Assembly: GCA_039800205.1 (NCBI GenBank)
Contig: JBDLRB010000243.1
Location: 1-6,889 of the forward strand
DNA: 6,889 nt
From: SYIM01 sp039800205
GTDB lineage: Bacteria; Pseudomonadota; Gammaproteobacteria; Burkholderiales; Burkholderiaceae_E
Direction: 5' to 3'
Position numbers and translations under genes: made by a program. The notes below the pieces were generated by a model. It searched no databases. It saw only the letters and a list, made by a program, of their open reading frames with translations, and was not told the origin of the DNA. Shown piece by piece: positions 1-6,061 of this stretch. Numbering within the stretch: the stretch's first letter is position 1; every line of letters begins with the position of its first letter.

Positions 1-2988
1 GAGCGCTCGCTCGCGTTCCGCTTCGACGGGCATCTTCATGCAGGGTTCGAAGGCGATACTCTGGCGTCGGCGCTACTGGGTTCGGGGGTCGACCTCATCG
101 CCCGAAGCTTCAAGTTTCACCGGCCGCGAGGCATCCGCGCCGCGGGCTGGGAGGACCCGAACGCCTTCGTCCATCTGCGGCACCCGATGGATGAGGCCAA
201 CGTACTGGCCACCCGACTGCCCCTGGTTCACGGTCTCGACGCCCGAAGCCAGCACAACTGGCCCTCGCTCGGGTTCGATCTGGGCGCGATGGCCAATCGC
301 GTTCGGGCGTTGTTGCCTGCGGGGTTCTACTACAAGACCTTCAAGTGGCCGCAGCGTGCCTGGCCGTTTTACGAGCACCTGATTCGACGTGCAGCGGGCC
401 TGGGTCGACGGCCTGAGCGCCCCTCGGTCCTGACCTCCGAGCGACGCCACGCGAAGGCTGCAGTGCTGGTGGTGGGCGCTGGGCTGGCCGGTGTGGCCGC
501 GGCCCTGGCCGTAGTCCGGGCGGGGCACTCCCTGATCTGGGTCGATGATCGGCGACAGGTCGGTGGGGGGCTGGGGGACTGGGCGGAGGACCCGGTGCTC
601 CGGATCGATGCATCGGCGCCCGGACCATCCCCGCATGGCGATGGCGAGCCCGCGGGCGAGTGGCTGCTTCGCGCACTCGCCGAAATTGAAGCGAGTGAGG
701 CGGTCACCCGACTGTCGGACACCGTGGCTCTGGGCGTCTACGAGCAGGGCGAGGTGCTCGCGCTCGAGCGGTGCAGCCTCCAGCACGAGTGTGTCTGGCA
801 CCTGCGCGTCGATCGGGTCGTGCTCGCGACGGGCGCATTCGAAAGCCCTCTGCTCTTTCAGAACAATGATCGCCCGGGCGTGATGCTCGCCGGTGCGGCC
901 GGGCACTATCTGGTGCGCCATGCTGTGGCCTGCGGTCGCCGCGTGGTGCTTGCCGGGCCGGGGGGGCTGCTGAGTCCGCTCGCTCGTCGCTTCCAGTCTG
1001 CGGGGGTCGAGGTCGCCGCGCTCATTGTTCCGGAATCGCCGTCCAGTCCCGAAGAACGGAACGCTCTGGTCGGGTCAACCGACTGTCCGGTGTTGTGGGG
1101 GACTGCACCCGAGGCGGTACGGGGCGGGCGCCGGGTTGAGGCCCTGAGGCTTCGCTCCCTGGACGGACCTCAGCGGGCAGCCATTGAGTGCGACGCGGTG
1201 CTGGTTCATGGCGGATGGGTTCCAGCACGACAACTGCTGGCTCACGCGCCGGGCACCTCCGCCCGGGACGGTTCATCCAACTGGATTCGTGCGGTCGGTG
1301 CGGCGGCGGGTCATGCCTCGGCGTCGGACTGTGTGGCGGATGGCTGGTTCAATACCCGTGACGCCCTCGAGCAGGCGTGGGGGGCGGGCGGGTCGGTGCG
1401 ACCCTCCGGAGGCTCGATTCGAATGCCCCCGTGCCCGACCGGCTGGACGCATTCAGACGCGTTCAAACAGGGCGCGCAGGCCCGCAGCACATTCGTTGAT
1501 CTGGCCAGCGATGTGACCGTGGCGGATATTGCGCTGGCCCAGCGTGAGGGCTACGAGGCGCCGGAATTGCTCAAGCGTTACACGACCCTGGGGATGGGTC
1601 CAGATCAGGGGCGCGGTGCTGGCCCGCTGGGCCTCATGCTGATGGCTGATCTGCGCGGATTGGCCACGGACACGCTCCCTCCAACCCGTGCGCGGCCGCC
1701 GTTTGTCCCGATCGCCTTCGGCACGCTCGCAGGCGCTGATCCCGGTCCAGTGATCCGTCCTTTCCGGGAGACGCCCCTCACCGGCTGGCATCGAGACGCG
1801 GGCGCGGTCATGTACGAATCGGGCGCGCACTGGCGTCGCCCGGGCTATTACCCGAGGACGGGAGAGTCGATGGCCGACGCCATCGCCCGCGAGTGCATCG
1901 CGGTCCGTTCTGCAGTGGGGCTGTACGACAGCACCCCGCTGGGCAAGTTCGAGATCGGCGGGCGTGACGCGACGGCCTTCCTCGAGCGGCTGTTGCCCTC
2001 CCGGGTGCATGCCCTCGCGGTCGGACGGGGTCGCTACGCCTTGCTGCTTCGCGAAGATGGGCGTTTGCTCGACGACGGTGTGCTGATGCGTTTGGGGCCA
2101 GACCGGTACTGGTTGACTTCGACGGCCGGTCACGCCGACACCGTGCACGCGTGGCTGGAGTACGCCCGCCAGTGGCTGTTTCGCGATCTGGCCGACGTAC
2201 GCGTCACCAACGTGTCGGCGCACTGGGCGGCGATCGTCGTGTGTGGCCCGCAGGCCCGGGCGGTGCTCGCCCGTGTCGGAACCGATTGTTCGCTCGATCG
2301 GGCCGAGTTCCCGTTCATGGCGGTGAAAAACGCGCAGGTGTGCGGCCAGCCTGCCCGGATATTCAGGGTCAGCTTCACCGGTGAATTGTCCTTCGAGTTG
2401 AACGTGCGTCCGCGTGATGCGTTGCCGATCTGGCAACGATTGATCGAGGCCGGTCGTGATTTCGGCATCGAAGCCGTGGGCTCCGAAGCGAATCATGTCC
2501 TGCGGGTTGAGAAGGGCTTCATCTCAATCGGCCACGAAGCGGACGGCATCGCCAATCCGGATGATCTCGGTCTCTCCTGGGCGCTTCACCTGGACAAGGG
2601 CGATTTCATCGGTCGCCGTTCCATTTTTCGCGACCGATCTGACGGAGCGCCCCGCCCTCAACTGGTCGGGCTCGAGCTTGATTCGGGCCTCCCCCTGGAG
2701 GAGGGCGCTCAGATCCTGCCGGCGGGGGCCCGGCTGGGCGATGCTCATGCCGAGCAGGCGGTCCGCCCACAGGGCTTTGTGACGGCGAGCGTGCTGAGCC
2801 CCACCCTGGGGCGTCCGATTGCGCTCGCGCTGCTTGAGGGCGGGCGGTCCCGCTTTGGAGAAACCGTTCAGGTGACGGCCGTGCGACCCGGCGGCCCCGA
2901 GCGTGGACATGCGGGCCTGATCCTCCGGCCCGCGCGGGTGGTCCAACCTGCGTTTTACGATCTCGAAGGGGAGCGTTTGCGTGGCTGA
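1..2988 (+). CDS. soxA: Sarcosine oxidase alpha subunit, heterotetrameric type (5' end outside window)
   Basis: Large subunit of the cytoplasmic SoxBDAG enzyme, which oxidatively demethylates sarcosine to glycine with H2O2 and, with tetrahydrofolate, 5,10-methylenetetrahydrofolate. The frame is open from base 1 (995 codons present). The first ATG, at 187, is internal, because bases 1-186 already encode the family's N-terminal ferredoxin-like fold (GDTLASALL at residues 18-26, RSFKFHRPRG at 35-44), which has no cysteines and so no Fe-S cluster. Next come the LPAGFYYKTF linker, a Rossmann motif GAGLAG (159-164), an NAD/FAD-type ATGAFESPL segment, a KRYTTLGMGPDQG motif, and a C-terminal GcvT-like folate-binding domain (VGLYDSTPLGKFEIGG, SFTGELSFE, NPDDLGLSWAL, DFIGRRS). 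Only about 15-25 residues are probably missing, judging by a family length near 970-1010. The stop overlaps the soxG start by 8 bases, implying coupled translation. The covalent flavin sits on SoxB, not here. Family membership is certain; substrate is inferred from the family and from soxG. Confidence 0.95.
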   Translation, partial: ERSLAFRFDGHLHAGFEGDTLASALLGSGVDLIARSFKFHRPRGIRAAGWEDPNAFVHLRHPMDEANVLATRLPLVHGLDARSQHNWPSLGFDLGAMANRVRALLPAGFYYKTFKWPQRAWPFYEHLIRRAAGLGRRPERPSVLTSERRHAKAAVLVVGAGLAGVAAALAVVRAGHSLIWVDDRRQVGGGLGDWAEDPVLRIDASAPGPSPHGDGEPAGEWLLRALAEIEASEAVTRLSDTVALGVYEQGEVLALERCSLQHECVWHLRVDRVVLATGAFESPLLFQNNDRPGVMLAGAAGHYLVRHAVACGRRVVLAGPGGLLSPLARRFQSAGVEVAALIVPESPSSPEERNALVGSTDCPVLWGTAPEAVRGGRRVEALRLRSLDGPQRAAIECDAVLVHGGWVPARQLLAHAPGTSARDGSSNWIRAVGAAAGHASASDCVADGWFNTRDALEQAWGAGGSVRPSGGSIRMPPCPTGWTHSDAFKQGAQARSTFVDLASDVTVADIALAQREGYEAPELLKRYTTLGMGPDQGRGAGPLGLMLMADLRGLATDTLPPTRARPPFVPIAFGTLAGADPGPVIRPFRETPLTGWHRDAGAVMYESGAHWRRPGYYPRTGESMADAIARECIAVRSAVGLYDSTPLGKFEIGGRDATAFLERLLPSRVHALAVGRGRYALLLREDGRLLDDGVLMRLGPDRYWLTSTAGHADTVHAWLEYARQWLFRDLADVRVTNVSAHWAAIVVCGPQARAVLARVGTDCSLDRAEFPFMAVKNAQVCGQPARIFRVSFTGELSFELNVRPRDALPIWQRLIEAGRDFGIEAVGSEANHVLRVEKGFISIGHEADGIANPDDLGLSWALHLDKGDFIGRRSIFRDRSDGAPRPQLVGLELDSGLPLEEGAQILPAGARLGDAHAEQAVRPQGFVTASVLSPTLGRPIALALLEGGRSRFGETVQVTAVRPGGPERGHAGLILRPARVVQPAFYDLEGERLRG

Positions 2989-3565
2989 TGACGGTAGCGG
3001 GATCTCGCGGCGGCCCATGCAGGCGGCGTTCAGCGTGAACGCTTCGTGGCGACCATCGTTCTGGACAGAGGTTGCCGCGCGGCTTGCGGCCTGCGCCGGC
3101 GGGGCAGGTGCCCGGTGCCTGTCGCTTGGGGCGGGCGAATGGCTGCTGGTCGCTCCCCTCGACCGCGAGGCGGCACTTGCTCAAGCGCTCGAGGCTTGCC
3201 TGTCGGACTGTGACGCCGATCTGCACTGTGTGTCGGATGCCTGGTCCGCATGGGGGATCGGCGGATCGGTTCCTGCGGCCCGTGCGTTGCTCGCGCACGG
3301 CGCGGATATTTCCTGGCCCGCACCCGATGCGGAGCCGGATGACTTCATCTGGCGCGGTGCGCTTGGACCGTATGCCGTTCTGATCTGGCAGCGTTCAAGC
3401 GATCAAGCGCTTGAGGTCTGGGTCGAGCGGTCTTATTGCGAATCGCTGGGTTTCTGGCTGAGCCGACGCGAGGGCCTGACTGCGGGTTCTTCCGGCGGCG
3501 GAATGGCCTCACGTGAAGCGGCCTCCCGGGGGCTGGTTTCGCGCGGCAAGGCCGCGGGCGCCTGA
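2981..3565 (+). CDS. soxG: Sarcosine oxidase gamma subunit
   Basis: Small gamma subunit of heterotetrameric sarcosine oxidase; it packs against the alpha subunit and has a weak GcvT-like fold. The 194-residue product shows the family pattern: LSLGAGEWLLVAP (residues about 47-59), a VSDAWSAWGIGG segment where family members have the 'vDvSd' stretch, ARALLAHGADI, ALGPYAVLIWQR, and a terminal VERSYCESLGFWLSRR. The GTG start lies inside the soxA stop region (sequence GTGGCTGA), preceded by a purine-rich Shine-Dalgarno AAGGGGAG at 2966-2973. The nearby ATG at 2988 is out of frame. The conserved part ends near position 3475. The last ~30 residues are low-complexity (Gly/Ser/Arg/Ala) and include three degenerate SR-containing pentads. 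The final 133 bases are also coding on the opposite strand, for the suhB tail. Gamma subunits diverge fast, so identification rests on pattern plus position after soxA. Confidence 0.9.
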   Translation: MADDGSGISRRPMQAAFSVNASWRPSFWTEVAARLAACAGGAGARCLSLGAGEWLLVAPLDREAALAQALEACLSDCDADLHCVSDAWSAWGIGGSVPAARALLAHGADISWPAPDAEPDDFIWRGALGPYAVLIWQRSSDQALEVWVERSYCESLGFWLSRREGLTAGSSGGGMASREAASRGLVSRGKAAGA

Positions 3566-4362
3566 GCCTCGCTCAACATGCCGATCAGGGCAACGAAGAC
3601 CTTCGGGGTGCCGGCCACGATCTGCTCGGAGAACAGATAGTCCCCGTCCGCCTTGAAATTACCGACCAGTCCGCCGGCCTCGGTGATCAGCAGGCTGCCT
3701 GCTGCAGCGTCCCAGGGCGCAAGACCGAATTCGAAGAAACCATCCAGCCGGCCGGCGGCCACATAGGCGAGGTCAAGTGCGGCCGCGCCCGGTCGGCGCA
3801 GGCCGGCGGCACGAACCATGACCGAGCGCATGATCCGGATGTAGTGATCCAGCATGTCCAGTCGCTTGAAGGGAAAGCCCGTCCCGATCAAGGACTCGTC
3901 AATCCGGGTCTGCTTGGACACCCGGATCCGGCGGTCGTTGAGGTAGGCGCCCCGCCCGCGCGTGGCGGTGAAGAGTTCATCGCGACCCGGGTCATAGACG
4001 ACGGCCTGGGTCACCTGCCCCTTCTGCATCAGCGCGATCGATATGGCGTACTGGGGAAAGCCGTGAATGAAATTCGTCGTGCCATCCAGCGGGTCGATGA
4101 TCCAGATGTAGTCCGCCTGCCGGGGGTCGGCGTGCTGGGCATTGGGTGTGTGGCCGGATTCTTCGGCGAGGATAGAATGACCCGGGTACGCGCCGATCAG
4201 GGTTTCGATGATCGCCTCTTCGGCGGCCTGATCGACTTCGGTGACGAAGTCGTTGCGCTGCTTGCGAGCCACCTTGACCGTATCCAGATCGAGGCTGGCG
4301 CGATTGATGATTCGGCCGGCACGGCGGGCTGCCCGGACGGCAACGTTGAGCATGGGATGCAT
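3433..4362 (-). CDS. suhB: Inositol-1-monophosphatase / SuhB family protein with extended C-terminal tail
   Basis: Mg2+-dependent, Li+-sensitive phosphatase of the inositol monophosphatase family. In E. coli SuhB also binds NusA and takes part in rRNA transcription antitermination. Metal-site motifs are intact: E67-E68, the IDPLDGTTNF signature with D90 and D93, and the second signature APWDAAAG with D218. The start at 4362 gives MHPMLNVAVRAARRAG, nearly identical to the E. coli N-terminus; the frame stays open to 4680, but that part overlaps trmJ and has no family similarity. A weak AGGA lies 12 bases upstream. E. coli SuhB is 267 residues, and homology here also ends near residue 266. The 309-residue product adds about 43 residues rich in Pro, Arg, Glu and Ser, encoded wholly antisense to the soxG 3' end. 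Divergent trmJ neighbour matches E. coli. The NusA-related role is inferred from orthology. Confidence 0.95.
   Translation of the reverse strand: MHPMLNVAVRAARRAGRIINRASLDLDTVKVARKQRNDFVTEVDQAAEEAIIETLIGAYPGHSILAEESGHTPNAQHADPRQADYIWIIDPLDGTTNFIHGFPQYAISIALMQKGQVTQAVVYDPGRDELFTATRGRGAYLNDRRIRVSKQTRIDESLIGTGFPFKRLDMLDHYIRIMRSVMVRAAGLRRPGAAALDLAYVAAGRLDGFFEFGLAPWDAAAGSLLITEAGGLVGNFKADGDYLFSEQIVAGTPKVFVALIGMLSEAQAPAALPRETSPREAASREAIPPPEEPAVRPSRRLSQKPSDSQ
3506..3550. repeat. Degenerate 15-bp tandem repeat (3 units) coding on both strands
   Basis: Three consecutive 15-base units start at 3506, 3521 and 3536 and share a loose core (g..TC.CG.G). As the length is a multiple of three, each unit is a pentad on either strand. 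In soxG they read ASREA, ASRGL, VSRGK; on the suhB strand overlapping pentads read LPRET, SPREA, ASREA. Neighbouring units match at only about 8-9 of 15 bases, so an old duplication and chance in a GC-rich linker are both possible. Confidence 0.4.
3542..3575. repeat. Two small GC-rich inverted repeats at the soxG 3' end
   Basis: CGCGGC-aag-GCCGCG (3542-3556) is a perfect 6-bp stem with a 3-base loop. TGAGC-ctc-GCTCA (3563-3575) is a 5-bp stem whose first three bases are the soxG stop codon. Neither is followed by a T-run on either strand, so they are not convincing intrinsic terminators. They are the only hairpin candidates I see where soxG and suhB transcripts converge, and both are inside suhB coding sequence. 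Confidence 0.3.
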
Positions 4363-4403
4363 GATGACTGGGAGTCCTGGGCGGCAGTGGCGGTCAACCC
4401 TCG

Positions 4404-4409
4404 ATTGTA
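4404..4409 (-). promoter_or_regulatory. Candidate -10 element for suhB
   Basis: The minus strand reads TACAAT here, matching the sigma-70 -10 consensus at five of six positions and lying 41 bases upstream of the suhB ATG. No good -35 hexamer sits 16-18 bases further upstream. The 57-bp region 4363-4419 must hold or abut both start regions of suhB and trmJ, which makes a promoter here plausible, but a 5/6 match alone is weak evidence. Confidence 0.3.
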
Positions 4410-4412
4410 AGG
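4408..4412 (+). promoter_or_regulatory. Shine-Dalgarno TAAGG that fixes the trmJ start
   Basis: TAAGG lies 7 bases before the GTG at 4420. Its TAA is also a stop codon in the trmJ frame, so translation in this frame cannot begin further upstream. This supports the non-ATG start. Confidence 0.6.
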
Positions 4413-4419
4413 CAATGCT

Positions 4420-5196
4420 GTGAAAGGCCTCTCTTTCACTCCACCGGACTGGTTCGAGCGCATCCGATTCGTCCTGGTGCGGCCCTCGCATCCGGGCAAT
4501 GTGGGTGCGGCGGCCCGGGCGATGCGGGTGATGGGCATGTGGCACTTGACCGTTGTCGCGCCGCGCTATCCCGGTGTCCTGTCGCATCCGGATGCGATTG
4601 CCTATGCGAGTGGTGCGGTTGATGTGCTGCAGGCCGGGCGCGAGGCTGAGTCGCTCGACGATGCGCTGGCCGATACCCACCTGGCAGTGGCCATCAGTGC
4701 AGAGGGCCGCGAATTCGGGCCGTCACCCCAGACGCCCGAAGTACTGGTCGACGCGCTCCAGGACGAATTGATGCGCGATCCGATGCAGCGCGTTGCCCTG
4801 GTGTTCGGGACCGAGCGGACCGGGTTGTCGATTGCAGAGGTGTCGCGCTGCCAGGCGCTCCTTGCGATTCCGACCGCGCCGGGTTACGGCTCACTCAATC
4901 TTGCGCAGGCTGTGCAGGTGGTCGCGTTTTCATTGGCTCAGGCTGCACGGCGCGCCGGCGCGACGATCCAGGCGCCGCAAGAGGCGGCGCGATATGCGAC
5001 TCAGGCGCAAGTGGCGGCCCTCTTCGAGCATCTCGAGCAGGCCCTCATCGACATCGCGTTTGTCGATCCGCGGCACCCCAAGAAACTGATGCCTCGGCTG
5101 AGGCGCCTCCTGGGTCGTACGCGGCTCGAAATCGAGGAGGTCGATCTGTTGCGGGGCATCTGCACCCAAATGCAGAAGCAGGCGGGACGGTCTTGA
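4420..5196 (+). CDS. trmJ: tRNA (cytidine/uridine-32-2'-O)-methyltransferase TrmJ
   Basis: SPOUT-class enzyme that uses S-adenosylmethionine to 2'-O-methylate nucleotide 32 in the anticodon loop of certain tRNAs; cytoplasmic. The N-terminal SpoU-type motif is RPSHPGNVGAAARAM (residues 21-35), with N27 and R33 aligning by eye to E. coli N17 and R23. The C-terminal trefoil-knot cofactor motifs are LVFGTERTGL and IPTAPGYGSLNLAQAVQV. The end (FEHLEQALIDIAFVDPRHP, LRRLLGRTRLEIEEVDLLRGI) matches the TrmJ-specific helical extension, which separates it from TrmH and TrmL. At 258 residues it is about ten longer than the E. coli protein. GTG is the only reasonable start, as an in-frame TAA lies 12 bases upstream and the next in-frame ATG is inside the first motif. 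It is divergent from suhB as in E. coli, but not followed by iscR or cysE; lpxH converges on it instead. Confidence 0.95.
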   Translation: MKGLSFTPPDWFERIRFVLVRPSHPGNVGAAARAMRVMGMWHLTVVAPRYPGVLSHPDAIAYASGAVDVLQAGREAESLDDALADTHLAVAISAEGREFGPSPQTPEVLVDALQDELMRDPMQRVALVFGTERTGLSIAEVSRCQALLAIPTAPGYGSLNLAQAVQVVAFSLAQAARRAGATIQAPQEAARYATQAQVAALFEHLEQALIDIAFVDPRHPKKLMPRLRRLLGRTRLEIEEVDLLRGICTQMQKQAGRS

Positions 5197-5199
5197 GCG

Positions 5200-6021
5200 C
5201 TAGGGTCGCTGAGGGTCCACCCAGTGGAATCCGGTCCGATCCAGTCTGAGGAAACCCCCGCGTCGATCCGCCGCTGACCAGTCGGGCAGAACCCATCGAC
5301 GGGCCGCACGGCCGGCGTCCGGCGCGCTCAGCATGGATTCGCCGGGCTGGTGGGTATGACCATGGATCAATCGCATGATGCCCTCTGCCGACAGGAGCGC
5401 CGCAACGTGCGCCTGATCGATGTCGCTGAGTTCCCGCTTTTGCTCGCTCTCGCTTCGTATCGCCCGTGCAATCGCCTGACGCTCGGTCCGTGGCCGAGAC
5501 AGGAACTGTTGTTGCCAGGGCGTGCTGCGAACCTGCGCTCGGAACCGCTGATAGTCGAGATCGTCAAGGCACCATGCGTCACCGTGGGCCAGCATGACGG
5601 CTTCGCCGAAGCAGTCGATCACACAAGGGTCGTTCAGCATCGTCGCGGCGCTGCGTTGACTGAACCGGGTGGGTTGCCCGTCCGGATCGGGGAAGGGCGC
5701 ATCAAGCAGGAAATCGCGATTGCCCCGAACGATGCCGATCTGGACACCCGATCGCGCGAGGCGATTCAGGCGGTCGATCAGCATGCAAACGATCGGGTCA
5801 TCCTGATCGTCACCGACCCAGGCCTCGAACAGATCGCCGAGCAGAAACAGATGCGTGATCCGCGGCGCCTCACGATCAAGCGCATCGATGAAGAACGACG
5901 CCGTCTGCGGGTCGTGCTCGCCCAGATGCATGTCCGAGGCGAGCAGCGCCACATCCCGGCCGGCCAGGCGGCACACCGCCGCCCCGACCTCCGATTGCCT
6001 GGTTTCAGGCTCCGCAGGCAT
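5200..6021 (-). CDS. lpxH: UDP-2,3-diacylglucosamine diphosphatase LpxH
   Basis: Calcineurin-like metallophosphoesterase that hydrolyses UDP-2,3-diacylglucosamine to lipid X and UMP, the fourth step of lipid A synthesis, at the inner face of the cytoplasmic membrane. The di-manganese ligands are all visible (273-residue numbering): D30 and H32 (SDMHL), D63 (GDLFEAWVGDD), N101 (GNRDFLL), H146 (HGDAWCLDD), H222 and H224 (HGHTH). The lid stretch from Y157 (YQRFRAQV) resembles that of E. coli. Compared with E. coli (240 residues), there is an N-terminal extension of about 22 residues and about 10 extra residues between N101 and H146. The start is uncertain: the ATG at 6021 has a modest GGA upstream, while an in-frame GTG at 5976 is preceded by GGAGGT and would give 258 residues. 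It lies 40 bases after the cyclophilin gene, likely co-transcribed; E. coli also has ppiB next to lpxH. Confidence 0.95.
   Translation of the reverse strand: MPAEPETRQSEVGAAVCRLAGRDVALLASDMHLGEHDPQTASFFIDALDREAPRITHLFLLGDLFEAWVGDDQDDPIVCMLIDRLNRLARSGVQIGIVRGNRDFLLDAPFPDPDGQPTRFSQRSAATMLNDPCVIDCFGEAVMLAHGDAWCLDDLDYQRFRAQVRSTPWQQQFLSRPRTERQAIARAIRSESEQKRELSDIDQAHVAALLSAEGIMRLIHGHTHQPGESMLSAPDAGRAARRWVLPDWSAADRRGGFLRLDRTGFHWVDPQRP
5987..5992 (-). promoter_or_regulatory. Near-consensus Shine-Dalgarno inside the longer lpxH frame
   Basis: The minus strand reads GGAGGT, 10 bases before an in-frame GTG whose first base is 5976. Starting there would remove residues 1-15 of the longer product and leave all metal ligands intact. 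The spacing is slightly long, but the match is much better than the site before the ATG at 6021. Confidence 0.4.
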
Positions 6022-6061
6022 CGCTGATCCAGCCTGAGGAGGGGGCTGCCCGTCCGACCGA

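Noticed and set aside
187..189. ATG at 187 as the real start of soxA
   Set aside because: The 62 upstream codons encode the conserved SoxA N-terminal fold (GDTLASALL, RSFKFHRPRG), so the gene begins before base 1.
73..921. Long minus-strand open frame (282 codons) opposite soxA
   Set aside because: It is antisense to a strongly conserved gene in GC-rich DNA and has a low-complexity Pro/Arg/Gly/His composition with no recognisable motif.
1453..2496. Minus-strand open frame of 347 codons opposite soxA
   Set aside because: Long for a shadow frame, but it is fully antisense to the conserved GcvT-like domain, Arg/Gln/His-rich and without family motifs; stop-poor antisense frames are expected at this GC content.
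2606..3298. Minus-strand open frame of 230 codons across the soxA/soxG junction
   Set aside because: It runs opposite two recognised coding frames with Arg/Pro/Gly-biased composition, which fits a shadow frame.
3844..4410. Plus-strand open frame of 188 codons opposite suhB
   Set aside because: It is antisense to the conserved phosphatase core, with no motifs of its own.
4363..4680. Longer suhB start at 4680
   Set aside because: The extra 106 residues are antisense to trmJ and unlike any SuhB; the start at 4362 matches the E. coli N-terminus.
5350..6027. Plus-strand open frame of 225 codons opposite lpxH
   Set aside because: It mirrors the conserved metallophosphoesterase and shows no family features.
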